Positions 36,634-44,739 of a DNA stretch of 64,000 nucleotides are shown in pieces. Location: positions 21,137 through 85,136 of the forward strand of contig CALKWO010000134.1 of the NCBI GenBank assembly GCA_938003875.1. Direction: 5' to 3'. The translations under genes were made by a program, and so were the position numbers. The notes below the pieces were generated by a model that had not been told where the DNA came from, searched no databases, and saw nothing but the letters and a program-made list of their open reading frames with translations. The DNA is from an uncultured bacterium (lineage in GTDB: Bacteria; Planctomycetota; Uabimicrobiia; Uabimicrobiales; JABWCH01). The number at the start of each line of letters is the position of its first letter. Position 1 is the first letter of the stretch.

Positions 36634-37575
36634 ATGGATGGAATTTTAGAAATCAAAGATTTTAACCGTTTCCAGCTTATTCGTAAAATTGCAAGTGGTG
36701 GTATGGGAACAGTTTATGAAGCTGTGCAATTGGGTGCAGAAGGCTTTAAAAAAACAATGGCCATCAAAACATTGATTGACGATGCTGCTGTAGACAGGGA
36801 ATTTGTGGAGATGTTTATTGGAGAAGCCAAGCTGGTCGCTGATCTTGTGCATGAAAACATAGCCCAGGTATACCAGCTTGGTAAACATCAGAATAGCTTT
36901 TATATTGCTATGGAGTATATCCATGGGGTCAATCTTCAGGAATTCCATGATCGCCATATTTATAAAAGCATTTCCATTCCCATTGATCTGGGATGTTTTA
37001 TTATCAGCCGTGTGTGCAGAGCGTTAGCCTATGCTCATAGCAAAAGAGATAAAAATGGTCAGCTTTTAGGCATAGTACACAGAGATGTATCTCCTAAAAA
37101 TATCATGCTTTCTTTTGAAGGCGTTGTCAAGCTTACAGACTTTGGAATTGCAAAAGCAAGAAATCTCATGAATAAAGAAGGTGACGTTCTGTATGGTAAA
37201 GTGCCCTACATGTCTCCAGAACAGGCGGCATTTCAGGAAACAGATGCTCGGTCGGATATATTCTCTCTGGGAATCTGCTTTTACGAGCTACTAACAGGCG
37301 ATATGCTCTTTGGAGATGAAGAAACAATCATCACCATGCACAAAATTACCAAAGAAGATGTTCCTTCTATCCGCAAAAAACGTCCTGATGTGCCTGGCAA
37401 AGTAGAAGAGATTTTGAAAAAAGCCTTATATCGTGATAAAAATCTGCGCTATCAAAAGGCTCAAGATATGATATTTGATCTGGAGCATTTTATGTATGAT
37501 AAAGGGTATGGGCCTACCAATCTGATGCTACAGGAATATTTAAAAAGCCTCTTCCCTGAAAAACTTCGCTATTGA
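36634..37575 (+). CDS. Hanks-type serine/threonine protein kinase
   Basis: A 313-residue soluble kinase made up of the catalytic domain alone. The glycine loop GGMGTVYEA, the ATP-lysine in MAIKTLI, the catalytic loop HRDVSPKNIML, the DFG motif DFGIAKA and the activation-segment end PYMSPEQA are all present, so it should be active. No transmembrane segment or sensor domain is attached. A hairpin terminator follows at 37601, so it is a single-gene unit. The 276 bp upstream hold no gene. Confidence 0.93.
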   Translation: MDGILEIKDFNRFQLIRKIASGGMGTVYEAVQLGAEGFKKTMAIKTLIDDAAVDREFVEMFIGEAKLVADLVHENIAQVYQLGKHQNSFYIAMEYIHGVNLQEFHDRHIYKSISIPIDLGCFIISRVCRALAYAHSKRDKNGQLLGIVHRDVSPKNIMLSFEGVVKLTDFGIAKARNLMNKEGDVLYGKVPYMSPEQAAFQETDARSDIFSLGICFYELLTGDMLFGDEETIITMHKITKEDVPSIRKKRPDVPGKVEEILKKALYRDKNLRYQKAQDMIFDLEHFMYDKGYGPTNLMLQEYLKSLFPEKLRY

Positions 37576-37600
37576 TATTTTTTTATATTTCTCAAGAGCA

Positions 37601-37632
37601 AAAGAAAGACGCAGATTGCGTCTTTCTTTTTT
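37601..37632 (+). terminator. Rho-independent terminator after the kinase gene
   Basis: AAAGAAAGACGCA and TGCGTCTTTCTTT form a perfect 13-bp stem with a 3-nt loop, followed by T residues. Confidence 0.9.
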
Positions 37633-37647
37633 AAGAAAGGATAAAAT

Positions 37648-39849
37648 ATGCTGATTCGGATTTTGTTGCTGGCATTCCTGATATCAGGATTATGTATCTA
37701 TGCGCAAAGTAATATGGAAAAAGAAATCTCTGATCTTTTGCTCCAAATGACATTGGAAGAAAAAATCGGCCAGTTGAATCTCTGCACAGGAGATTTTGGA
37801 GAGCAAGGCCCCTTTCTCAGAGAAGAATATAAAAAAGGCATAGTGGAAGGAAAAATAGGAGCCTTCCTGAATGCCTTTACCGCAGAATTTACATACGAGC
37901 TTCAAAAAATGGCAGTTGAAAAATCCAGGCTGAAAATCCCTCTTTTGTTTGGTTTTGATGTTATTCATGGATTTCGTACTATTTTCCCCCTTCCTATTGG
38001 GGAAGCTGCAAGCTGGGATCTGAAGGCAATTGAAACGACTGCTCGAATTTCTGCTATAGAAGCTACAGCAGCAGGTTTGCACTGGACTTTTGCTCCTATG
38101 GTAGACGTTGCCCGTGACCCACGATGGGGAAGAATTGCAGAAGGCTCTGGAGAAGATACATATTTAGGCTCTCTGATCGCCAAGGCAAGAGTCAGAGGGT
38201 TCCAGGGCAATGATCTTGCTGCCCATGACACAATGCTTGCCTGCGCAAAGCACTTTGCAGCATACGGAGCAGCCCAGGCAGGAAGGGACTATAACATAGC
38301 GGACATTTCCCCCAGAACATTGTGGGAAGTATATCTGCCACCTTTCAAGGCAACCGTGGATGCTGGAGTAGAAACCTTCATGACAGCATTCAATGAAATC
38401 AATGGAGTTCCATGCACTGCAAGCCCTTATTTATTTAACGAAGTTCTCCGCAACCAGTGGGGATTCCAGGGATTTGTAGTATCAGACTATACTGCGATCA
38501 ATGAGTTAATACCTCATGGAGTTGCTGCTAATGGAAAAGAAGCTGCCTGTCTTGCCCTGAAAGCAGGCGTAGATATGGATATGGAAGGCCATTTGTTTAT
38601 CAACCAGCTAAGCACGCTGGTAAAAGAGGAAAAAATCTCTATTAAAGAAATAGATGAAGCTGTCAAAAGAATCCTGCGATTGAAATACCGCCTGGGACTT
38701 TTCCAAAACCCTTATGCCTATAGCGATGTACAAAGACAGAAAGAAAAAATCCTGACAAAAGAGCATCTGGCTGCCGCACTGGATATGGCAAAGAAAAGCA
38801 TTGTTCTTTTAAAGAATGAAAGTGTTCTTCCCCTATCCAAAGAAATCAAAACACTAGCCGTTTTAGGGCCACTGGCAGACAGCCAGAAAGACTTATTGGG
38901 ATGTTGGTGCGGAGCAGGGGACTATAAAGATGTAGTCACCCTTTTAGCAGGAATTCGTTCCAAAGTTTGTCCTGAAACAAAGATTCTATATGCTAAAGGC
39001 TGCAATGTCCTGGATTCTAATGAAGAAGAGGAAAAAAAGGCCATAGAAATTGCCCAACAGGCAGATGCTGTAATCGTCGCACTGGGAGAAGAAGCCTGGA
39101 TGAGCGGAGAGGCTGCCAGCCGTTCCTCTATTTCTATTCCTGGAAAGCAAGAAGAATTCCTCAAGGCACTCATGAAAATCAACAAACCTGTTGTTTTGGT
39201 ACTCATGAGTGGCAGACCTCTCGCAATTCCCTGGCCAGCACAGAATGTCCCTGCTATCCTGCAATGCTTTTTCTTAGGAACACAAGGCGGAAACGCTATG
39301 GCAGAAGTGATCTTTGGAGACTATAATCCTTCTGGAAAACTGCCCGTTACTTTCCCTAGATCCTTAGGCCAAATTCCTCTGTATTACAATTACAAAAACA
39401 CAGGAAGACCTGTTGGCCCTGATAAATATACATCCAAATATTTGGATATAGAAAATACCCCTCTATATCCTTTTGGCTTTGGGCTTAGCTATACTCAATT
39501 CCAGTATTCTTCCCTGAAATTGGAAAAAGATTTCCTGAAGAAAGGGGAAAGTCTGAAAGTGACTGTAGAGGTTAAAAATATTGGCAAGAGAGAAGGAACA
39601 GAGACTGTCCAGCTTTATCTTAGAGACAATGTTGCCAGCATCACCCGCCCATTAAAAGAACTTAAGGGCTTTGAAAAAATCTATCTGGAAAATGGGGAAT
39701 CCCGACAAGTTTCCTTTTTCCTAACACCTGAAGATATGTCTTTCTATGATAAAAATATGAAATGGACTCTGGAGCCTGGCATTTTTACCGTCATGCTCGG
39801 TGGCGATTCCCAAAATGTTCTCCAGGCACAATTTGAAGTGGTAGAGTAG
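37648..39849 (+). CDS. bglX: Periplasmic beta-glucosidase, glycoside hydrolase family 3
   Basis: A 733-residue exported GH3 enzyme. The signal peptide is MLIRILLLAFLISGLCIYAQ. The N-terminal barrel carries FAPMVDVARDPRWGR, the KHFAAYGAAQAGRDYN substrate loop and the nucleophile aspartate in GFVVSDY. The second domain follows with VLGPLADSQKDLLGCW, and the C-terminal fibronectin III-like domain ends the protein (VEVKNIGKREGTETVQLYL). Length and order match BglX, which releases glucose from beta-linked oligosaccharides. AAAGGA precedes the ATG. Confidence 0.95.
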   Translation: MLIRILLLAFLISGLCIYAQSNMEKEISDLLLQMTLEEKIGQLNLCTGDFGEQGPFLREEYKKGIVEGKIGAFLNAFTAEFTYELQKMAVEKSRLKIPLLFGFDVIHGFRTIFPLPIGEAASWDLKAIETTARISAIEATAAGLHWTFAPMVDVARDPRWGRIAEGSGEDTYLGSLIAKARVRGFQGNDLAAHDTMLACAKHFAAYGAAQAGRDYNIADISPRTLWEVYLPPFKATVDAGVETFMTAFNEINGVPCTASPYLFNEVLRNQWGFQGFVVSDYTAINELIPHGVAANGKEAACLALKAGVDMDMEGHLFINQLSTLVKEEKISIKEIDEAVKRILRLKYRLGLFQNPYAYSDVQRQKEKILTKEHLAAALDMAKKSIVLLKNESVLPLSKEIKTLAVLGPLADSQKDLLGCWCGAGDYKDVVTLLAGIRSKVCPETKILYAKGCNVLDSNEEEEKKAIEIAQQADAVIVALGEEAWMSGEAASRSSISIPGKQEEFLKALMKINKPVVLVLMSGRPLAIPWPAQNVPAILQCFFLGTQGGNAMAEVIFGDYNPSGKLPVTFPRSLGQIPLYYNYKNTGRPVGPDKYTSKYLDIENTPLYPFGFGLSYTQFQYSSLKLEKDFLKKGESLKVTVEVKNIGKREGTETVQLYLRDNVASITRPLKELKGFEKIYLENGESRQVSFFLTPEDMSFYDKNMKWTLEPGIFTVMLGGDSQNVLQAQFEVVE

Positions 39850-39896
39850 CTATATAGCGTAGGTTTTATAATAATTCTTTTTTTGAGGAGAAAACT

Positions 39897-40511
39897 ATGC
39901 AATGTGCTTCTAAATTTTTAATATTGGCCATTATGGCCTTGTTGTTGTTCAATATGCAAATCATGGCTGTTCCCTATACTTATCTTAGCGGATCGAATGG
40001 CTATCCTGATTCTACAGGAAATGAATTGCAAGATGGATATTTTCCTCTTGCGTATTCGAACAACGTAGATCAATGGGTAGGTATCGGGCCATACGTACAC
40101 ATGATTCCTGTTTTTAACTTTGGACAGGCAACGACATTGAATTCCCTAAGCGTTTTTGTCCATTCTGGAAACGCGGGGATCGGGATGCCTGCAGGAATAG
40201 CCGTTTCTTTTAGTAATGATGGAGTGAATTTCAGCAATACACAAACATATACCACTCCGTCTTCTTACATTGCAGACCAATGTTTCCCTAACAGCTCATT
40301 AACGGGTAGCCTTGATTTTACTTTGTCAGGCGATGTTTCTACAAGAACAGCCCAGTATATCAAGGTAGATATTTCTAATTCTATTTATTATTGGATATTC
40401 ATAGGAGAAGTTAGCTTCAACACCAGCACGACTATTCCAGAGATGAATACCATCGCCTGTCTTATCCTGGGAAGTTTGTCCATTGCTTTTGCCAGAATGG
40501 TCAAAAAGTAA
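39897..40511 (+). CDS. Secreted protein with degenerate PEP-CTERM-like tail
   Basis: A 204-residue exported protein, 47 bp after the beta-glucosidase gene, with a strong GAGGAG ribosome site. A signal peptide (LAIMALLLFNMQIMA) is followed by a beta-rich domain of discoidin-like appearance (TLNSLSVFVHSGNAGIG, VSFSNDGVNFS), which often binds sugars. The end TTIPEMNTIACLILGSLSIAF with the basic RMVKK tail resembles a PEP-CTERM signal in which PEP has become IPEM. Probably a surface protein; function unknown. Confidence 0.78.
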   Translation: MQCASKFLILAIMALLLFNMQIMAVPYTYLSGSNGYPDSTGNELQDGYFPLAYSNNVDQWVGIGPYVHMIPVFNFGQATTLNSLSVFVHSGNAGIGMPAGIAVSFSNDGVNFSNTQTYTTPSSYIADQCFPNSSLTGSLDFTLSGDVSTRTAQYIKVDISNSIYYWIFIGEVSFNTSTTIPEMNTIACLILGSLSIAFARMVKK

Positions 40512-40516
40512 ATTTA

Positions 40517-40545
40517 TTGGTTACGGGTTTAAAATCCGTAACCAA
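40517..40545 (+). terminator. Hairpin after the secreted-protein gene
   Basis: TTGGTTACGG and CCGTAACCAA form a perfect 10-bp stem with a 9-nt AT-rich loop, 6 bp after the stop codon. There is no T run after it, so termination efficiency is uncertain. Confidence 0.6.
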
Positions 40546-40558
40546 AAGAAATGAAAGA

Positions 40559-40795
40559 ATGAAAATGAAACAAAAATGTGAAGCAATTCTGGTGCGCAAA
40601 CGAGGGGGAAAGCTTGTGGAAATCCAGCTTGTCCCTCAGGGAAAACAAGCTAATGCCTCTTTTAAGACAGACAACAGGATTGCTGGTTCGATGGAAACTA
40701 TATCTTTAGAGAAGCATTGTGATTTGATAGAATGGCTGGAAAAATCTGGCAGAATCCATGAAGTCGAAAAAATGATTCTTGCTATATTTGGATAA
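40559..40795 (+). CDS. Small hypothetical protein
   Basis: About 78 residues, starting at the ATG at 40559 (an alternative ATG is two codons on). The longer open frame runs back through the hairpin at 40517 and is unlikely. The sequence is mixed in charge, with KCEAILVRKRGGKLVEIQLV suggesting a beta-strand pair and HCDLIEWLEKSGRIHEVEKM a C-terminal helix. No family is recognised. It precedes the YkgJ-type gene by 41 bp. Confidence 0.55.
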   Translation: MKMKQKCEAILVRKRGGKLVEIQLVPQGKQANASFKTDNRIAGSMETISLEKHCDLIEWLEKSGRIHEVEKMILAIFG

Positions 40796-40836
40796 TACTT
40801 CCCGTCTGGCTTGAGGTTTTAATATCAGGAAATTTC

Positions 40837-41217
40837 ATGGAAAATAGATCAAACGCATTTCAAGAACTAGAAGAATTATATAAAGATGTAGAAACTCGTA
40901 TTAGCCAAAAAGGTGTGAATTGTCAATGCTGTGGAGAATGCTGCAATTTTCTTACGAATGGGATGAGGCTGTATATATTTCATTTAGAAAGGCTTTATCT
41001 ACAGGGGAAGCTGGGAAAAAATTTGACACTGGAAGAAGGGAAATGCAGTGGACAGCAAAAAAAACTTTGTTCTATTCATGAATGGCGACCTTTAGGCTGT
41101 CGTACTCAGTTTTGTAGCAATACATTGCAAGAAATTTATGAATTTTTCGCAGACAAAATCAAAGAAATAGAATCGAGGTACGGGATAGAGTATGACTATT
41201 CTGAAGCCTTTGATTGA
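40837..41217 (+). CDS. YkgJ-family cysteine cluster protein
   Basis: A 126-residue protein with the cysteine pattern of the YkgJ/CxxCxxCC family: CQCCGECCNFL near residues 28-38, then CSGQQKKLCSIHEWRPLGCRTQFC. Eight or more cysteines probably bind zinc or an iron-sulfur cluster; the family's role is not known. AGGAAA precedes the ATG. It is directly followed by the ftsL-like gene. Confidence 0.85.
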   Translation: MENRSNAFQELEELYKDVETRISQKGVNCQCCGECCNFLTNGMRLYIFHLERLYLQGKLGKNLTLEEGKCSGQQKKLCSIHEWRPLGCRTQFCSNTLQEIYEFFADKIKEIESRYGIEYDYSEAFD

Positions 41218-41598
41218 ATGGGATCAGGAATGCAAGAAAATCTTTTTCAAAACACGCAAAGAATCATTGCAAAAGCAGCAGAAACTTGCAAGACTTTTCA
41301 TAAAGGCATAGTAGAAAAAGGAGGAGTCCAGGTTTTTTGGGGCTATCTTGTTTTCATGCTGTTGCTATGCCTCACAGCTCTTTTTCTTATGATTTTAGTG
41401 CAGATGAGGCTGGAATCTTTTGAATTGGGGTATCGTATCGCAAGATTGGAAAAGCAAAGAGAAGTCCTCCGAGAAGAAATCCATACTCTTCAATATGAAA
41501 TCACAGCACTGACATCCCCTGAAAAATTACTAGAAGAAAATAAGAATCTTAAGCTAGAGCTTGTTCCCCCCGAAGAATGGATGGAAGTAAAAAAATGA
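41218..41598 (+). CDS. ftsL: FtsL-like cell division protein
   Basis: A 126-residue protein with a single transmembrane helix (WGYLVFMLLLCLTALFLMILV) and a following heptad-rich coiled coil (RIARLEKQREVLREEI, then LQYEITALTSPEKLLEE). FtsL-type proteins recruit FtsI and FtsW through this coiled coil. The call rests on this shape and on the position directly before ftsI, with an ATGA overlap. The start may be ATG 41218 (one base after the preceding stop) or the ATG at 41230; neither has a clear ribosome site. Confidence 0.75.
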   Translation: MGSGMQENLFQNTQRIIAKAAETCKTFHKGIVEKGGVQVFWGYLVFMLLLCLTALFLMILVQMRLESFELGYRIARLEKQREVLREEIHTLQYEITALTSPEKLLEENKNLKLELVPPEEWMEVKK

Positions 41599-43310
41599 AA
41601 TCGTTTGCTATATATCAGAAAGAAATGTTCAAAAGATCCTTATGGATATTTCTTTTGGCTTTTTTGGGAATCCTCGTTTTATTAGGAAGGCTGTTCTGGA
41701 TACAGGTTTTAGAGCATGAGAAATACAAGCAACAGGCCTTCCAACAGCATTGGACACACAAAAAAATACCAGCAAGGAGAGGGGATATACTGGATCGAAA
41801 TGGCGTTGCCCTGGCTATGTCTGTTCCAGCCTACTCTTGTTATTGCGACCCTAAAATGGTGAAAGACGCTGCTTATGCTGCTAAAAAGCTAAGCTCTGTT
41901 CTGGCAATAGAAGAAGAAACTCTTTTGTCTGAGATTCTAAACAGCAAAAAACGGTTTGTCTGGCTCAAAAGATACCTGGATAAAGAAACTGGCAATAAAA
42001 TCCAATCGTTTAAACTCGCAGGCGTGCAAATCCTTAAAGAATCTAAAAGAGTCTATCCTCATGGAAGGCTGGCCTGTCATGTTTTAGGCTTTACAGGCAA
42101 TGAGGAAAATGGGCTGGAAGGAGTCGAGGGGAATTTCCAACCAGAACTTTCAGGCGAAGATGGATTCCAATGGGAGCTAAAGGACGGAAGGCTGGCAAAG
42201 CCCAAAATCTATGCGCCCCATGCTCCTGCGAAAAAACCTATAAATGGTGCCAATATATATCTTACCATAGACATGATTATGCAAAGTATTGTAGAGAAAG
42301 AGCTACAAAATGCAGTGCAACAGTATCAAGCCAAAGGTGCCTGCGGAGTTTTGCTGGATGCCAGGACAGCACAGGTTCTTGCTCTTGCTTCTTTTCCCGA
42401 TTTCGATCCCAATGCTTTCTCTTCTTTTCCTCGTGAGACATGGCGGAATAAGGCGATTACCGATGCTTACGAATTAGGCTCTGTCATGAAGCCGTTGGTT
42501 GTTGCCGCTGCCTTGAATGAAAAAATTACCACCTTGGACACAAAAATCTTTTGTCATCATGGAGCTTATAGAATTATTCCTGGCCGTACACTCCATGATA
42601 CTCATGGCTATGGAGAATTGACAGTAGCGGAAGTTCTCATCAAATCCAGCAATATAGGAACAACAAAAATTGGCATGCAAATGGGTTCTCAAACTTTATG
42701 CCATTATCTGGAACTTTTAGGATTTGGAAAAAAAACAGGTATCGAGCTGCCAGGAGAATCTACAGGGCTTTTAAAACCTGCCAGCAAATGGACGAACTTT
42801 ACTCTTACCTCTGTGCCTATGGGACATGAGATTGGAGCGACTTCTTTGCAAATGGCAGTCTCCTATCTACCCATTGCAGGAGATGGAATCTATCGCCCAC
42901 CCACAATCATCCAAAAGATAGTCTACCCTGATGGAACAACGCTCCATCGCTATCAAAGCCCAGAAATCAAAAAACTCTATTCCCTCTCTTTAGTAAAAGA
43001 AATGCAGCAGGTTCTTCGCTCTGTGGTACAAAAAGGAACTGCTCAGAAAGCCAATATCAAAAACGTTGCGATAGCAGGCAAGACAGGTACGGCGCAAAAG
43101 CTCGACAGCTCAGGGAAATACTCTCATGAGCAGTATATTTCTGTTTTTGTGGGCTTTGCCCCTTTTGACAATCCAAGGCTATGCGCCCTCGTTATGGTGG
43201 ATGAGCCTCAAGGAGCTTATTATGGAGGCACTGTATCAGCTCCCCCTGTTGCCAATATTCTAAAAAAATGCCTGTTTTATGAAAAAAATCTCGCCTTCAG
43301 GAAAGAGTAG
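41595..43310 (+). CDS. ftsI: Septal penicillin-binding protein 3-type transpeptidase (FtsI)
   Basis: Class B penicillin-binding protein that cross-links septal peptidoglycan. The 571-residue protein has one N-terminal transmembrane helix (LWIFLLAFLGILVLLGRLFW), a dimerisation domain with RRGDILDRNGVALA, and a transpeptidase domain with the SxxK motif SVMK, the SxN motif SSN (in LIKSSNIGTTKI) and the KTGT motif in AGKTGTAQK, so it should be active. GGAAG sits about 8 nt before the ATG at 41595, which overlaps the ftsL stop as ATGA. Usually ftsI lies in the dcw cluster with mur genes; here its only division neighbour is ftsL. Confidence 0.93.
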   Translation: MKSFAIYQKEMFKRSLWIFLLAFLGILVLLGRLFWIQVLEHEKYKQQAFQQHWTHKKIPARRGDILDRNGVALAMSVPAYSCYCDPKMVKDAAYAAKKLSSVLAIEEETLLSEILNSKKRFVWLKRYLDKETGNKIQSFKLAGVQILKESKRVYPHGRLACHVLGFTGNEENGLEGVEGNFQPELSGEDGFQWELKDGRLAKPKIYAPHAPAKKPINGANIYLTIDMIMQSIVEKELQNAVQQYQAKGACGVLLDARTAQVLALASFPDFDPNAFSSFPRETWRNKAITDAYELGSVMKPLVVAAALNEKITTLDTKIFCHHGAYRIIPGRTLHDTHGYGELTVAEVLIKSSNIGTTKIGMQMGSQTLCHYLELLGFGKKTGIELPGESTGLLKPASKWTNFTLTSVPMGHEIGATSLQMAVSYLPIAGDGIYRPPTIIQKIVYPDGTTLHRYQSPEIKKLYSLSLVKEMQQVLRSVVQKGTAQKANIKNVAIAGKTGTAQKLDSSGKYSHEQYISVFVGFAPFDNPRLCALVMVDEPQGAYYGGTVSAPPVANILKKCLFYEKNLAFRKE

Positions 43311-43333
43311 ATAGTTTCTGGCTGGACTGAGCG

Positions 43334-43712
43334 GGCATCGGTACAAAATGATGTAGGGTCCGATTGACAATGTAATCATCATAATCGATTCGTTATCTTT
43401 ATCCTTAGGGCGTATCCAATAGTTCGGGGGGGGTATTTCACCGCAGAGGTCGCGGAGAAATCTTGAGGGCGTTGCACGATAACGCCCCAAAAGGCATCGG
43501 TCCAAAATGATGTAGGGTTCGATTGACAATGTAATCATCATAATCGATTCGTTATCTTTATCCTTATCGTTATCTTTATCAAGAGAAACACAAATAAATG
43601 CTGTTATTTCGATAATGAGAATGATAAAGATAACGATAACGAATCATACAAAATTTATCAAACGAACCTTTATCTGAATCTATAGGCTTCTATCGTTTTT
43701 TGTACCGATGCC
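43334..43712. mobile_element. MITE-like non-coding element with 15-bp terminal inverted repeats
   Basis: About 379 bp. GGCATCGGTACAAAA (43334-43348) is the perfect inverted complement of 43698-43712. Inside are a 74-bp direct repeat in two copies with two mismatches (43334-43407 and 43493-43566), a GGGCGTT/AACGCCC hairpin (43467-43487), and the inverted pair CGTTATCTTTATC / GATAAAGATAACG near 43568 and 43623. No open frame of note. No clear target-site duplication is seen. It fills much of the gap between ftsI and the response regulator. Confidence 0.6.
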
Positions 43713-43775
43713 TCGCTGGCGTTGGACTTGGGAGCAGACACGACTTTTTTGGCGCAACCCTGCGGCCACTACGAA
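43712..43775 (+). repeat. GC-rich interspersed ~70-bp repeat, copy B
   Basis: Contains CGCTGGCGTTGGACTTGGGA, GCAGACACGACTTTTTTGGC and GCAACCCTGC, closely matching the copy at 34473-34543. It abuts the right end of the MITE-like element. Confidence 0.8.
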
Positions 43776-43788
43776 CAGGCTCGTTCCT

Positions 43789-44739
43789 CTAAGCGTTAAA
43801 TACGTCCTCGCTTTGTTGTTCATCCATACGGCGTGCGCCTTCTAATAGAAGATATTCTATCGGTGCTCCTATGTTTTTAACAGGGGGGGCTAGCCTGGGA
43901 ATGAATTGGAAATAGCCTTTTCTCCATGCCAGAAGAGAAAAGAACGCTTCCTCTCCAGAGAGATTGTCCATAGAGCTGTGGACTACCTGTCCGCTTTCTA
44001 CAAAGATATATCCTTTTTGCTCCTCTTTTTGCAAAATCAGTCCGCCTGTTTTATTTTCTATGCCGAGCATTTGCAGCAGGGGAATAAGGCCAATGTAGTC
44101 GATCTGGCCTTGGAAAGAACCTGGTTCAGAGGATTTTGACTCTTTTGGCACAAAGGAAGCGTCGGAAATTCTTCTGGTTTTTTGGCTATTTTGATGGCAT
44201 CCTATGATTTGCTGTACTGTATTGATGAGTACAGTAGGCTTAAAGGGCTTGGACAAAAAAGTATGTACCTGCGTTGCCAGGCGAAGTTCTGGATCATGGC
44301 GCATTCCATCTCTGTTGCTGGCAATGATGACAGGCAGTTTTGGTTTGGCTTTTTTCAGGGCCAGTATTAAAGACCTGCCATCCATGACAGGCATGGCAAG
44401 ATCCGTAACTAAAAGATCGAAGTTTTGCCTTTTGATCATATCCAGAGCACTTTGTCCATTAGATGCTATGGAAACCTCATATCCTCTTGCTGTCAGAATA
44501 TGGTCATAGAATTTCTGCATATCAGGGTCATCGTCTGCTACCAGGATTTTCCCTTCGCTTTTAGCAATAGGAACGACTTTGGTTTCCGACGCAGCAGGTA
44601 CGGGTCTCCCAAAGAATGGCATCCTGGAGGTTGAACTCATAGGGCCACGCACAGGCGTTGCTTTTTCCAGGGAAAAAGAATCTGGCTCTTGCCAGAATTC
44701 TTTCTTTTCTATTTGGGGTATGTCCTGTTTTTTTTTCAT
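43789..44739 (-). CDS. Response regulator with C-terminal DUF4388 domain
   Basis: A 316-residue protein. After a linker of about 60 residues it has a receiver domain (about 63-185) with the acidic pair Asp69-Asp70 (KILVADDDPD), the phosphorylated Asp113 (LVTDLAMPVMDG) and the conserved Lys in FLSKPFKP. The C-terminal domain (about 215-310: FQGQIDYIGLIPLLQMLGIENKTGGLILQ) is DUF4388, found in several signalling proteins as a probable output or dimerisation domain. It overlaps the TPR gene by 4 bp (ATGA) and is the last gene of the kinase/TPR operon. No cognate histidine kinase is adjacent. Confidence 0.9.
   Translation of the reverse strand: MKKKQDIPQIEKKEFWQEPDSFSLEKATPVRGPMSSTSRMPFFGRPVPAASETKVVPIAKSEGKILVADDDPDMQKFYDHILTARGYEVSIASNGQSALDMIKRQNFDLLVTDLAMPVMDGRSLILALKKAKPKLPVIIASNRDGMRHDPELRLATQVHTFLSKPFKPTVLINTVQQIIGCHQNSQKTRRISDASFVPKESKSSEPGSFQGQIDYIGLIPLLQMLGIENKTGGLILQKEEQKGYIFVESGQVVHSSMDNLSGEEAFFSLLAWRKGYFQFIPRLAPPVKNIGAPIEYLLLEGARRMDEQQSEDVFNA

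Noticed and set aside
43260..43541. Minus-strand open frame with two similar halves
   Set aside because: The repetition comes from the 74-bp direct repeat of the MITE-like element, not from a protein repeat.
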